From contig CAJQUW010004760.1 in the NCBI GenBank assembly GCA_907163375.1, positions 62,001 to 126,000 of the forward strand: a stretch of DNA of 64,000 nt, in the 5' to 3' direction. Shown piece by piece: positions 1 to 12,694 of this stretch (the stretch's first letter is position 1; each line of letters begins with the position of its first letter). The translations under genes were made by a program, and so were the position numbers. This DNA comes from Prostheceraeus crozeri. Lineage: Eukaryota; Platyhelminthes; Polycladida; Euryleptidae. The notes under the pieces were generated by a model that saw nothing but the letters and a program-made list of their open reading frames with translations, did no database searches and was not told the origin of the DNA.

Positions 1-59
1 ACGATCGGGTTATCGAGTCTTCCAGAGACTTAAAAGTGCACCATTGAAAGTAAAATGCG

Positions 60-175
60 AGCTTTGAAATACTGATATCTCGGTATTAGTAGTTTGACAT
101 GACGTCTGATACTATGTTGTCTGGGAGGATGAAGCCATCTATTAGAGATGAACGACGTTTCGCCAGTATGGCTTG
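60..175 (+). repeat. partial copy of the tRNA-associated dispersed repeat (upstream part only)
   Basis: The phrases 'actgatatctcggtatta' and 'actatgttgtctgggaggat' match the segment upstream of the tRNA-like repeat near 52.19-52.25 kb ('gctgatacctcggtgtaa', 'gctatgttgtcttggggga'). No tRNA-like head follows in this copy, so it is a truncated member of the same family. Confidence 0.4.
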
Positions 176-354
176 ATCACGCACTGTAAATGAACACAAC
201 GAGAATCCAGAACATAGGCCTACATGCAACTACAACTCATAATTGTCATCACCAACAGCAGCGAAAGAATAATGAATTAAAATGCTTAACAAAGAAAGTG
301 TAAAGTAGACATAGAATGCTACTAGAATAGAGTAAAAGCAGCACTTATAATTAA

Positions 355-1053
355 CAGGGCTGCGGAAGCGATTGATTTTTATTCGCTTCCGCTTCCAATT
401 ATTGGAGACCGGAAATGGGCTACGCACCTCCCTCTTTCGAGACCCTTTTTCTTCATTTTCCACCTTTTTACGAGTTATAGGTTTTGACGTTAACACTTCG
501 CAGTCTCTACGAACTTTCTGTCGTAAAAAATAGCTCACTTCCATGCGTTTTTTTTGACATGCAAAAACGTAAAAAAAATTTTCAAATTTACTGAAAATTC
601 TGACCTTTTTGAAATTTTGAAATAAAAACGTCATATTTTCCCAACACGCGTGTAGTAAAAAAATTAAACGACCAAGAGAGTGTTTGAGAATGCTGCAATG
701 AAATTGAATCAAGACACACCAATCCGCATTGTGTAAAGTTGTCATTGATAAGATGATACTGAGGTCTTCCGATTTCGAATGACATTATTCTGAGATAAAA
801 CACCTTCGTTTTCATCATAATGAGAAAGTTAGAAGTAGGTCTAACTACATCTAGTAATACAAGTGCCAATTTGTAATTAGGTGTAACAGGGTAAGCACTA
901 AATATGACAATTATTACTTAACTCATATCAAGACTTAAGGTCAAAAGTCAGAAGTGTCTCGCCTCGCCCTGACACGCGGATTGCGTCAGTCATTAGTATC
1001 ATGATACTTTCGGAAGTGGAAGCGATCGTCGGGCATCCGCTTCCACACCCTTG
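355..1053. mobile_element. decayed hAT-like MITE with subterminal hairpins
   Basis: The left end reads CAGGGCTGCGGAAGCG. The right end, read on the other strand, is CAAGGGTGTGGAAGCG, which matches it with few differences. Each end also holds a local hairpin: GCGGAAGCG/CGCTTCCGC at 362-392 and GTGGAAGCG/CGCTTCCAC near 1016-1046. CAGGGxTG termini are typical of hAT elements. I could not see a convincing 8-bp target duplication, so the family call rests on the ends. No transposase is present, and the open frames inside (230-869, minus) look like chance. Confidence 0.45.
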
Positions 1054-1153
1054 ATTCACCGAAGGAGACGAAATTGATGCAAGATCATCAGCAGACCAGT
1101 TTCATGACCGGATGCTTAGGTCTCAGTGTCACGCTCAGGTTCTGTATGCAACA

Positions 1154-1428
1154 CTACGACCCACGCATCTCTTCCTGAGCCTGCAAGAATTCTCCATGGA
1201 TATAATAAATTCCCTCTAATGTCTGTCGTCTGTAACAATTACCAAGACCAGTGTGCAGAATATCCCAATGAATATGACTGTCAGGTTCTACATCATGTAC
1301 TTCTTCAAAATGAGTTTTTTGTGGCAGAATATGATTTCTTGGAAAGATGTTCTTTAATTCTTACACCGATTGATCGTCCAGTTTCTCCGATGTACACTTT
1401 ATTGCGCAAAGCACAGGATATTCTATAA
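1154..1428 (-). pseudogene. Penelope-like element remnant: GIY-YIG endonuclease end
   Basis: The minus strand encodes KVYIGETGRSIGVRIKEH, the signature of the GIY-YIG nuclease at the C-terminus of Penelope-like retroelements, where it makes the cut that primes insertion. A downstream piece in the same direction, containing DILHTGLGNCYRRQTLEGIY and ending at a stop near 1154, fits the tail of that domain. The element is broken, with at least one break. The reverse transcriptase that should lie upstream (above about 1430 on this strand) is not recognisable, so only the last ~90 residues survive. The sequence shows the motif; the family assignment is established knowledge. Confidence 0.72.
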
Positions 1429-1705
1429 ATGAAGATGACCTTTAAGATGACACCGATTAGCTCTTGTGCTCATCGAACGAATGTCACAATTGTTACATTT
1501 AACTGTCTCTTTAGGGGATTAAATGTTCTCTTAAAAGATCCACCACCTTTGAAACTGTAGCGTATAGTGTCAGACAGCCCACAGTGGCACATCACACTGG
1601 TACAGACAGCGCACATCTCTAATATACTGCATCCGACAAGGAATTCGATATATTTCTCAAAGATTATCCCGGATACACGAGGATTCACTCGCTTGGATGA
1701 AGCCA

Positions 1706-1830
1706 TGTGATTGGATTGTGCAAATTCTTCAATTGAGGACTTATCTCATGGTGTCTCCCATCGACAGCTCAGTTGGTAGAGCGTTGGCCTAGAATGCCAA
1801 AGGTCGGTGGTTCAAATCCACTAAGACAGT
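1706..1830 (+). repeat. tRNA-like SINE-type repeat, copy 1
   Basis: A tRNA-like stretch at about 1759-1829 has an A box (AGCTCAGTTGG), a paired anticodon stem (TTGGC/GCCAA) around a loop with AGA at the anticodon position, and a B box (GGTTCAAATCC). The acceptor stem pairs poorly, so it is not a working tRNA gene. About 55 bp upstream ('tgattggattgtgcaaatt' and 'cttcaattgaggactta') also match the copies at 51.9-52.3 kb. This marks a dispersed repeat with a pol III promoter. The sequence downstream of the tRNA-like part differs from the other copies. Confidence 0.7.
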
Positions 1831-4269
1831 TATTGAAATTGGAAATCGACTAGAAAGGTATTCAGAATAAACGTGTCAGCGTTCCATGCAGACATATTTA
1901 TATTAAATTAAGATGATCCCGTCGTAATAATCATAAGTGAACCGAAGGAGGAGGGATCAAATTTAATCACAAGCAATTGAATATTTGGGGAGCACGACTA
2001 TTGGAAGGGATGAAGAATGAAACAGGATGTTTTTCGATATATGGAGTAATTCCTCGAGTTATGAACAATTCGACTTAGAGACAACGGTGGACATATTGAA
2101 CATTTATCTAATCATCATTTTCTCCTGATTTTAATTTGATACGTAGAGTTTTCGTTAGCGTTATTGTAAGACTTTCAGAGGATTTTCAGTATGTATTCGA
2201 AAGTGCATTGAAGCAACGGTGGACATATTGACTATTTACCTAATTAGCATTGTAGAATCTTGCAATTAATGAGTTGCCAATAACGAATCGCGAACGCAGC
2301 ATTTTCACGTCATAATAAATCAAGACAAGTCTGAGTTTAGTCCCTTTTGGTGAAATACTTATCAAGAAAGCACGTTAAACGCAATATGAATAGAAGAAAT
2401 GGGAATTCAAGATCAACATAGAGATTCGTGAAAGCAACTGTCAGTCTACATTTGCACCACTCTATATGTCTTCCTACTACATTGGTGTGCAAACGAAATA
2501 TCTGATCAACACAGATATGTCTATGTTAATCTGATAATTCACATACAGATTTGTTCTCACACGCATGACTCTCACATTTATGATCAAATCATTGCGTGTG
2601 TAGTCCTGCATGAAATTCTCTGAAATATAATCATATATAGACTCCGATATCATTGTAAATTCATAATTGAAAAACCGCTCATATTTTTGACTTATTAACA
2701 CCGAAGAAATTTTTATTTTGCCTCTCTAAAGATGTGGCATAAATTCATTCGATAAATGTCAGCCGTTTCACATTTCATAGACATTTGGTACTAATTATTC
2801 GTTGACAACTGTCATTTCATCAATATGTCTATAAATGCATCACATTTCGTCTCGTTGAGAGGAAAGTTGCATCGCAGAAGTGTATCTAACATCATCTATT
2901 CGTGAATACACACCTTCGCTTCGGAAACCACTGCCGGGGAGGTAAAACAGACTGAGAATAGGACATACGCAGACATCACTGCAAGAGGATAGGCATTTGC
3001 ATGAAAAGCCTATCGTCTCCATCAAACCATTACTGAATAACCCACAGGTCAAGGAAGACACTTCTGCATGCGAAGGGAAGGCTGATGTAATCTGTGATGT
3101 TTTCAACTGTCCGCTTGCTGCAGGTGTGACCAGACGACGACATTAACTGTGGATTCCCTGACAGACATTCCTCATAAGATGGTCTTACGTCAGAACAAAT
3201 GAAGGCTATTTATGAAAAATGAGAAAAGTAAGAATTTTCAGTGGAGACGCCCTTGAATAAAAAATGATCTCAAGTGGAGCAAATGACATATTTAACTAAC
3301 TTATTGACTATTTGTATAAATTGGAAAGCTTGCAAATTGATTTTCTACAATGCGAGTGTATATGTGCGCTGGCGCTGAAGAGCCAGTTTGCTTTTGATTC
3401 GTGATTTAGTTGAAGTCTGAGTGATAAATTCTAGAATTCCATGCAAAGAAGTAGAATGACCAACCAACAAAAATAAGAAAAGAAGAACAGGAGACACCCT
3501 TCAATGAAAGACACAACACCTTTAGTCACAAAACAAGGAAGGACAGCGTGTCTCTTCTTCAGAGAAATGTGGTATATGTAAATATCGTTTGTAACATGGT
3601 CCTATGGAAAATATCTCAATAAAAAGAAAGACAAATATAGGATTATCCATAATATTACATGGGTCATTTCTACCTGTCACTTGCGCAATTCAATTAATAT
3701 GTCGTCACTTTCTTCAAGTGCTCTGATGAATGACAAAGTGCATTTGTTCCTCTCCTTCACATAGACAATCAGGCTTTGTGATCGGTTGGTCGTTTTCTGT
3801 CTCGTGTCTGTTTTTCGAGTTTTGCCTCTCCCTGTTCGCACATTGCCGTTGATTTGGCCGTTTTTGGTATCATTGTGATCGTTAGACGGTCCTGATTTTC
3901 TTTCGGCTGTTTTCGGGGCCTGATTTTGGCCATTGATTGGAGTTTTTTTGTGATTTTTTGTCCATCCCATCCTATGAGTGGTATTCATCAACGAATTCTT
4001 GGTGATTGCTTGCATTACACAAGTTTGGATTTTCTCAGTGTCCCTCCGTTTCTATTTTTGGCTCCTGTTACCGGAGCCGTCTCTAAGCGATCATCGAGCT
4101 TTGCATTTCGAAGTGTGTTTTCATTGTCTGATATTGTAAGTCTGCACATCATCTGTTTTGCGATCAAATCAGCTGTTCGCTTGTGGCTTCTGTAGCACCC
4201 TCCTACACAAAAGTGTCTGTTAGTATCGATTTTTTGCACGTGACTTATTACGTATAACTTGACGTTTCA
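1831..4269. other. non-coding stretch, no gene recognised
   Basis: I see no gene here. A short direct repeat, 'caacggtggacatattga', occurs near 2081 and 2213. The segment 3700-4250 has a different texture, with opposing open frames of 70-112 codons and none with recognisable motifs. It may be the 5' untranslated part of the LINE that follows, but I cannot show this. Confidence 0.5.
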
Positions 4270-4271
4270 AG

Positions 4272-4858
4272 ATGACGGATACAATTTCAGCTGATCTACT
4301 GTGTTTTGATGGTGTTAGGCGGATGTCTGCGAGTGCTTTGAACAAGCTAACGAAACACCAGCTACTGCATGTCCTAAGAGATGCCATTGACAAAGCTGAT
4401 GAACTGTCATTCTGGTCAATCTGCTATTAATGCTGACGTAATAAAATCAGCCGTTACTGACGCAGTCAATGAAATCAAGGTCGAATTAATGTCTGAAAGC
4501 AAACGAATGATAGAGAACGTGGAACGGAGATTGGAAAGGGAAATCAATATGATAACGACAAGTCTAGAGAATGACGTTGAAACTAGAATAATTGATGAAC
4601 TTGAACTGTGTGAATCAAAACGAAATAATGTTTGTAATTTTTGGAGTACCTGAGAGCATGAATTCTGACATAGACCGAAGTCGTGAGCACGATAATAATC
4701 AGCTAAATGACTTGCTTTCAACCCTCAACCTAGACCATCAAGTTGAGATGACAAGATCATTTCGCTTGATAAAAAAGGGACACGAGCCAGACCCATCAAA
4801 GTTATACTTAACTCTCCCACCAGCAAATCCCTTCTTTTTAAGTCGGCTCCAAGACTAA
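4272..4858 (+). pseudogene. LINE ORF1 remnant
   Basis: A start at 4272 (ATGACGGAT) opens a short frame with ASALNKLTKHQLLHVLRDAI. The next frame (4381-4653) encodes a charged, coiled-coil-like stretch with ESKRMIENVERRLEREINM. A third (4592-4858) gives FVIFGVPES followed by MTRSFRLIKKG and SKLYLTL, the pattern of the RRM-like domain in LINE ORF1 nucleic-acid-binding chaperones. At least two frameshifts separate these parts. The order of coiled coil then RRM-like domain, and the position just before an endonuclease, support ORF1. No zinc knuckle was recognised. Confidence 0.65.
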
Positions 4859-5029
4859 GCAAACTCTCCGACAATCATCAGTTTAAGAGAGTTTATATCA
4901 AGAATGACCTTACTCTTCGTCAACTTGAGCAAGATAGTTTTTCTGCGTCTGGAGCTGAAGAGAAGACGTGATAATGGTGAAGACGCTTGTATTAGAAAAG
5001 GCAAGATAGTCCTGCGTTCATTGTGACTT

Positions 5030-5560
5030 CCCAGGTTCCCAACTTTTCTTCTCCTGAATGCGCGCTCAATTGCAACTCCCGGAAAAATTGACGAACTTAG
5101 ACTTTCTTGTGCTTCCCATAAACCCGATATTGTAATTGTTACAGAATCCTGGCTCAACGAAACCCACGAAGATTGTCTTTTTCATGTTCCTGGCTATAAT
5201 ATTTTTAGATGTGATCGAGTCAATCATCGGGGTGGAGGTGTTGCTACTTGGATTAGCTCCTCCTTGAATGTTCGGCGCCTTTTTGCTGAAATAAATTTTT
5301 GTGAAATTGTTTGCTTGCATATAAAGCACAGTAACACCAATTATTTTTTGGCTGCTATTTACATTCCTCCACATTTGAATAGTGAAGAATTGTTGTCAAT
5401 TTCAGAATCACTCATTGATATTATTGATGAAGTTTTTTAAAACGATTTTCCTGACGTGCACATAATCATAGCTGGTGATTTGAATCATTTTGATTGCGCG
5501 TATCTAAAGAATGTTTTTGATTTATGTGATAAGGTTGTCACTCCTACTCGCGTGATGCTA
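5030..5560 (+). pseudogene. LINE ORF2 endonuclease (APE-type, EEP fold) remnant
   Basis: The frame reads LLNARSI, then IVIVTESWL (with the catalytic Glu), then HRGGGVATWI, and after a stop HIIIAGDLNHFD with the GDxN motif. These are consecutive signatures of the apurinic-endonuclease-like domain that nicks target DNA for target-primed reverse transcription. The usual terminal SDH motif appears as GSH near 5650 (GSHCQVLLKP), so even there the active site is damaged. The open frames overlapping on the minus strand (4855-5374) are shadows. Confidence 0.85.
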
Positions 5561-6159
5561 TTCTCGACAAGTTCTTGGTTAGTCGGTCTTTAGACATGTA
5601 CTATCCCAATGCGACTGTAGGTTCGCCCTTATCTTTACATCGCAGAGGCTCACATTGTCAAGTGTTGTTAAAGCCATTACATGGAGATGCAATACAGGAC
5701 TTTCAGAGAGAACACTTTGTATAGATACACGTAAAAGATATGTTTTTGATTTTTTGACCAAACTCAAAGATTGCTCCTTTCATGATTTGTATCTTGAAAA
5801 TGATTTAGATAAGAAAACAAATTTGTTCTATTCTAAATTTTCTGATTGTCTATCTGTCATCCCTTGTAAAGTTGTGTCTATGTCATCACGTGACAAACCG
5901 TGGATGCCCATTTTTGAAGGACCTCATTAACAAAAGATGGTCAGCTTTTCGCAACAAGATTTCCTATCATACAATTTTTACAAGGAAAAGTGCAAGGTTG
6001 AAATAGCCAATTGTAAGAGCAGATGGGTGCAAAGATCTATGTATTCAAGCAGCAGAGTGTGGAACATCGTTAATGATTTGATGGGTAAATGTACTAACGA
6101 TCCGCTGACAATCAATCATTTCCAACTTTCCGGACCTTGAATCAGCTGCGAATGCAATT

Positions 6160-7646
6160 AACGAAATATTTGCCGAATCTTTTACACAGACGGATTTCTC
6201 ATATGAATACGCAGACGACAACTGGTGTCCATTGACTGAGCCTCATGATGTTTTCAATTTTTTAGAGAAGCTATCTGTCACCAAAGCAACTGGTTCCGAT
6301 GGTATACCAAATCGTTTTTACAAGCTTGCATCTCCGTATATTTCTGAGCCTCTGTGTAATTTGATAAATTTTTCCATCATTCAACGTAAAGTACCATCTG
6401 TTTTCAAATATTGTGTCGTATCTCCTGTTCCTAAGAATTCTCCGCCTAGAATTGATCAACTTCGTCCAATCAATTTGTTAAGTGCACCAGCCAAAATGTT
6501 GGAGTCTCATATTTTGAGTGTAATGCGGGATAAGTTTGAAACCAATATCCCATGTTTCCAATTTGCTTATAAGAAGTTTTCTGATACAAATTTTTGTCTT
6601 GTTTCTATGCACAATGCCATTACAGAAATTTTGAATCGCACAGACACTGGTGCGTGTATGGTGTTAAACTACGATTTTTCTAAGGCATTTGATAGAATTT
6701 GTCACAAAACATTAGTAGAGAAGCTGTGCAAACTTTGTTATCCAGCTGGTTTTATTAAATGGCTCTGTTCTTATTTGACCGACCGTTTTCAGTGTGTCAA
6801 AGCTGGGTAGTACTTTTAGTTATCCAGTCGCTGTTACAAGTGGGTGCCCCACAGGGTTCTTTGTTAGGGCCATTTCTATTTGTCTTGTATTGTAGCGACA
6901 TCAAACCATTGTCATCAAAAACTTATATTTCGATGTATGCTGACGATATTTGTGAGATTTGTCCGATTTCCAAGTTCGAAAGTGACAATTCCATTGAGCT
7001 TTTGCTATCAGAATTTTATAATATAAAGATGTGGTCTTCTTCAAATAATCTACTATTGAATGAGACGAAAACTAAGGCTCTATGTATCAGTAAGAAAGTG
7101 TTTCGACGTGTATCCCCCTTTTCCTTTCCCAATGGTCACAGAAATGAAGATCTTGGGTGTTACATGGTGTGACAGTTTGAGTTGGAGCATTCATTTTCGT
7201 AATGTGTTCAAAATTTGTTCAAGGCGTTTGTACATGATTAGAATACTTAAACGTTTGCTAAACCATGATGATTTGTGGATTGTTTTTAACAGCGTTGCAC
7301 GTAGTATTGTTATGTACTGTTCTTCCTTATTTGGCATTCTAAACGCGGAAATTGTTCAGAAAATCGAAAGACTTTTAAGCGTGCGAGAAAGATTATTTGT
7401 ATGCCCAACTGTAAATGCAACAACAATGCCGCTAACTTTCATCAAAAACGTCTCCTAAGTTTCAAGACCTTCTTCGAAAAGTGCCAGTTGACAAATCATC
7501 CGCTACATTCAATCGTTTCTCACCCACGAAATGGAAGGCTGACAGTCCCTTACTGCAGAACGACTTTGCGACAGAACTGTTATGTGATAATGTCAATTTT
7601 AGTTATGAATAACCTCACTGATCTCACATGTGCCATTCCTTATTGA
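6160..7646 (+). pseudogene. LINE ORF2 reverse transcriptase and C-terminal region, broken
   Basis: The largest frame (6232-6810) holds the RT fingers and palm: ATGSDGIPNRFYK, LRPINLLSAPAKMLE and NYDFSKAFDRICHKTL. After a frameshift, 6840-7172 carries GAPQGSLLGP and YADDICEIC, with the catalytic YADD box. After another break, 7060-7458 has KILGVTWCDSLSW and the linker. The last frame (7401-7646) has HPLHSIVSHPRNGRLTVPYCRT, the arginine-rich tail typical of CR1/L2/Jockey ORF2. All core motifs remain readable, so decay is moderate. Region 5655-6140 between endonuclease and RT is also in LINE-like frames. Confidence 0.92.
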
Positions 7647-7740
7647 CTTATTTGTGCTATGTTACTTTTGATTTTTATTTGGACAATATATATAATTTAT
7701 TCTTTATTCTTATTATTCTTCCAGCGTCAATATATTTCTT

Positions 7741-10700
7741 CATCAGACATTTTTTCTTCATCTCACTTTAGCGAATTGTGAAAAATTAACCTTGAATGCT
7801 GGTTTATCGAATATTATCAACGTGCTTTCTGTGTCAGAAAATATGCGTTTTTGACTTTAACTTTTGACTCCTAGACTTTCTAAGCAAAACTTTCAACACA
7901 TTGACTGTTTGATGTTTGGTATGCACCCTAGGGATCGGGGTTCTATCTAAGGTCAGTCCAAAATTAAGAACCGACCGACCATTGATAAAATACTATAAAT
8001 TCTTGCAATTAGACTGTTTTGTGTGACTTGATGTGGTTCTACGTGTCAAATTTATGAGGAAGTACACACGTTTACTTAGAAGCAGTTCTCGAAACAATTA
8101 ATTGGATCTATGGCAAAATTCTGTTTTTGCTACATATTCAAATAAATCGAAGTTGAAGCTGAGAGTCATGCTGCAGAATTCTTCTGACTTGAAATCACAT
8201 TGGTTTAAGACGAGTATACATAAATCAAGTATTAAAAAAGACTTTCAGTTTCCATTTTTGGTTATATCGTGACTGGACAACAATGCAAGTAGGATGATGC
8301 AGTTGAATTGCAAAAAAGTATACTTCGTATCAGCATATACGTACAACTAAATGTATACCTCATATCATCATAACACTTCTTGAAAAACAAATTGTACGAA
8401 ATAGGTTGGTTAATCGTCTCAAAGTGACGAGCCGCTTCCGTTTGATATTTGGGTTCCGGTATTGCTTGGAATGATGTTCAATCAAATAGAATGTTATAAA
8501 AAAAGGTCGCCGGCGAGTCTTTGATTTACTTTGACATGCATGTTTTACCAGTTTCTTTGCTCTTTTTATTCTTTCGTGTCATGTTGTGAATGTCATTGCA
8601 TTTTCCTTGTCCCATTTTGTCCCTTTTGCATTGAGACAGTTCATTTTTTACAAACTCCCGGGAAAGAGAAATTTTTGATATCGGGGTGATAAAGTTTACT
8701 GCGTACAGTAAACCGTGACGGGCCGTCAGCGTCCTGTGCCTATCATCGACATCAGAAGGTCCGTCACGCTTTCTCACTTAGAGACCAAATATTCGTTCTC
8801 CAAGGAATTCCGACAAAATGAACGGTCTCAATGCAAAATGTAAATCATCCGTGCTTGGTCAATTGCATTTTGTCATCAACAATGCACTAGGCAAGAGAAG
8901 GCGGTGGGTGAACAATATTTTCATGTTGGATTCAGACTTAGTTAATGAGAACGTCTAGTCAACTGAGCAAATATGTTAATCAGAATGCAAAGTTACGAGC
9001 TCATGTATCAAGATGCTGCGGGAATATCTCGTCTAATTGTTGTTTGAATGAATTTTTGACACAAGGTTGAGACTCTTCGACCTTTCTTAGAGCTTCAGCT
9101 CTGTCGGTAAACAAGTCGACAGACTCATGAACCAAATGCCACTATTACAGCAAAACGCCCTTAGAGTGTCAAATAAAACTGTCTTTATTTGTCTGTTTTT
9201 AATGTCCCCGCCTCTTGACCTCTACTGACTGGACTCTGTCCTTCTTTCAAATGCCTGAGGTACATTTCAGTCAATAGCGACTCTATTTTTTAGATAGATG
9301 TCAATTTTTCTCTACTATAAATTTAATTTTTGAGGATGTGCATCTTAAATGTACAGGACCGCGCTTGGTCGGGTTTGGGCGTCCAGGATTTAGCGGTCGA
9401 AACGCGATCGTCCTGACCAAGTTCCTGTTGATGACCTCATTAAAAATAGTCAAATAATTTGTATGCATATTTTGCAGAATTCTATTTCACGTTTTAGCTT
9501 AAGAAACTAATATTAATTCTCTTGGACATCTGGTAGATTTTAGATAGCGTAATCCCGCAGTGTTAGCTAGATCTGATATTTGGATTGGAAACAGACCTGT
9601 CCTCTTATCATCTGAATGGGCAGACTTTTAATAGAATCCTTTCAATATAGAAGTGATAAACATAATTTTGAAAAGAGCGACTTACTCGCCAATCCATTCC
9701 ACATGAGGAGAGGAGAACCGTTGTTTGTCCTTCTAGTAAGTATTATTCAAATTTTTAGACATTTTAGGATATAATAATTTTCTTTTAAATCATATTTTGC
9801 ACCTTTTAAAGAATTAACTAGTCGTTAGCTTGTTATCCTTAATTTTGCTACCTTGACACACTTTTCTACGTTGAATTTAGGTAGGGCTACACTACACTTG
9901 ATACAATCGACAACCGCCAGCATAAGAAGTGTTTTTTGACATTCAAATCTGCATTGTTACGTCAACGCGACAAAGCAATAAAGTTGAACTAGAGGAAGTA
10001 TCAATTGAAGGTGAAGAAAGTCAAAATTTCATTTCGAAAAGAAGAATGAAAATATTTCAAAATCATCATTTTCAATATATCGTCACTAATTCAATTTTTT
10101 GTTATTTCTCCTAATTAAATTTATTGACTGATAAAGAATTGCAACCGGACGTTGAGAGACGAATTTGAGAGTGCTGAAGTTTCAGAATGAGGAGGCAGAT
10201 GATCCTTAAAGTCGAATTCATGAAAATGCACCTCCCAGCCTCTTGTGAAATAGGATCATTGACATAATGTAGGACAATCGGGTCGATGAGATTTCAAATC
10301 GGTTTTTGCTTGCATTCTTGAAAGAATCCCCGTTTGGCTCGAAAAAAGAAACTAGCTGTACGTGTTCGACTATCAACTGTTCATTGCGGAATGTCTTTTC
10401 AGGATTAGACATTTCTGAATCACGCCAGTTGTCAGCATGCATGTAGAATAAGCCCATAACTCGATAAAATACATCAAACAGTACATTTCTATAAATTTCT
10501 GTATATTTTCAATATCTGAAGGACTAAATAATAACGGTGCATTAAAGGGTCATGTTTATGATGAATTGGCCAGCTAAACCATAGAAGAGGATGAAATCAA
10601 TGTAAGTGTAAGCAGCCTATGAAGTGTAGAATGTATGTCTGCATGTGCGTGCATATTTGCGCTCATTAAATTAATAATTAAGCATTATTCTAATAACTAC

Positions 10701-11988
10701 CTAGTAGAGCTTTATATTCCTAGCTAGTTGTGATAAACTGCTACTAATTACCATTTCAATTGCACCCATAGCCATAAATTGGCTCCCTAAGTTGACGATT
10801 AAAACCAATTAATCTCTGCTAAGTAGATTTGCAACAGCAGTACGAATATGATTTGTGAGGGCGACAAAGCGGGTGAAACTCATACTGCGATATTGCCCGA
10901 ATGCATTTTTCAATCATTGTGCAACAAAGTAAGTGCTGTTTTTGAACTAGTGAATTTCTATGAAATAAATAATCAGCATTCAAATATTCCTTGATATCCA
11001 TATTTTTGATGCACATTTTCGCAATTTAAGTGAGCAAAATCAGTCAAATGAGAACACGCTCTTAAAATATTAATGTCAAGTAAAGCGCAAGGATTCTCAG
11101 GGAAGACGGTCCGATGTATGAGTCATAATTACCATAGAATATTCTAAAATGGTTTGCTAAGCGTCAATCTGAACGCCTTACTGAGCAATAAAAATTGTAC
11201 ACAAAGCATTTTGAAATGTCATATATAGGCCTATATCCTTCTTTAGAAGTACAGTAATCATTTACTTGTCTGACGATGGTCGCCTGTGGGAACTGAAAGG
11301 CCTCGCGTTTATTTGAGGAAAATTAATGAAAATATCTGACCAAGGACTTCTGGCATATCGCATAAAAAACTTTCTACTAGCCTATGAAATAGATGAGGAA
11401 ATAGTCCACCCTGTGCAGTCAGCAACATTCTATCTTAAATTTCTGACTGATGAGATAACGAGATTGATGAATCTTCTTTCATCACTCCAAGGCATTCAAT
11501 AAAGAACTGATGCAACTTTATTTGTCAACCTATTAAGCATTTGAATAAGCCTTATCCGAATCAAGTTTCTAACAGGAACAATTAATAATCGCGTCAAGTC
11601 TACAAGTTTTCAACTTTTAAAGCTGACTTCATGACTTCAAGGCATATCATGTATATCACCGAAAGGGTACCAATTTTCCAAATATGTAGCGCTTGACCGC
11701 GTATTCTTAATTCATCTCCAACTAGCATTCAGATCAAGGGCTTACGAGTATACGAGTATAATATTGCACGAATTAAAATGAGATTTAAATGAGGTAATGA
11801 TTCTCACATCATCATTATGTAGTGTATAAACTATACTGAGCTTTCATCATACATGTAGCGCTCAAAGATGCAATTGAAATCACCAAGGTTGGCAGACATG
11901 AAGCAATAAATAAAATATGTCCGACAAGACAGAAAACAAATTTCCTGATCAGTTGGCAGCCGCAGCTTGTAACCCTTACGCCTTAGAC
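7741..11988. other. 4.2 kb non-coding stretch
   Basis: I recognise no gene, repeat family or RNA here. Open frames at 8526-8777, 9929-10114, 10218-10457 and 10819-11016 are short, lack motifs and have no flanking splice signals I trust. A small interrupted inverted repeat (CTTGGTC ... GACCAAG) lies near 9364-9421. Confidence 0.5.
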
Positions 11989-12694
11989 TAGGGCTGGAAC
12001 GATTAGCCAATATTCAAAAAGGTTAATTATGATTGAGATCATGATTAAAGTGTTCGAAAGTTTGATTATGATTGATGAAGTTCTTCAAAATTGCAACTAT
12101 GATTAATGTAGTCAGACCCTTTATCATGAACGCTGGATGGGTTGAATATGATATTTATTGCCACTTTCAGACACTTTGTTGAGTCAATGTTAATTTGAAT
12201 GGTGATAAAAATGCTTAATGTGCAGTGACAGCAGTTTTTATTTAAACTCATCTCCTTGTTCAATTAATAAGCTTACTGAATTAGTATTGCTGTTATTATT
12301 CGATTTTGTCAGCGACATCATAGCGTACAAATTGACGAAAATATTGAATCCAGTGGTCAATTGAGGTTTGATTATCTAAGGTAGACGCAAAGAGAAAACA
12401 TCAGAGGGAAGATATTCCATGACGAGGCATGAACCCATGTTCATGACCATGCATCAACAACTGGTACTCTCGACGACATTGTGTACTTTCCGTCCTAACG
12501 TATACGCAAGTACCATAGTTGAGCTGTTACTCTGCCATTGGCGGCCGAGTTCTGATATCAACTGATGTTCGGATGACTAACATTAAATTTAATCAAATTT
12601 GCTGATTAATCAACGTGATTTTGATTATGATTAGCCTCAAAAAGTTAATTGATTAAGATTTTGATTGATTGAATGATTAATTAATCCAGCTCTA
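11989..12694. mobile_element. hAT-like MITE rich in GATTA repeats
   Basis: The left end TAGGGCTGGAACGATTA and the right end, read inverted, TAGAGCTGGATTAATTA form short terminal inverted repeats of the hAT type. Just inside both ends are many copies of ATTAATC/GATTATGATTA, a subterminal-repeat pattern common in hAT elements. The flanking 8-mers, ccttagac and ctcgagac, agree at 5 of 8 positions and may be a decayed target duplication. No transposase frame is present. Confidence 0.5.

Larger units (their letters stand above)
4270..7740 (+). mobile_element. near full-length CR1/Jockey-type LINE, broken
   Basis: Two successive protein regions in the usual non-LTR order are visible: an ORF1-like protein (4272-4858), then ORF2 with an endonuclease (5030-5560), reverse transcriptase (about 6160-7172) and C-terminal region (to 7646). 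About 3.4 kb is close to the family's usual length. Both frames are broken by several frameshifts and stops, so it is inactive. The 5' boundary is uncertain. The 3' end runs into AT-rich sequence around 7650-7740 without a clear poly(A) or short-repeat tail. I see no target-site duplication. Confidence 0.85.
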
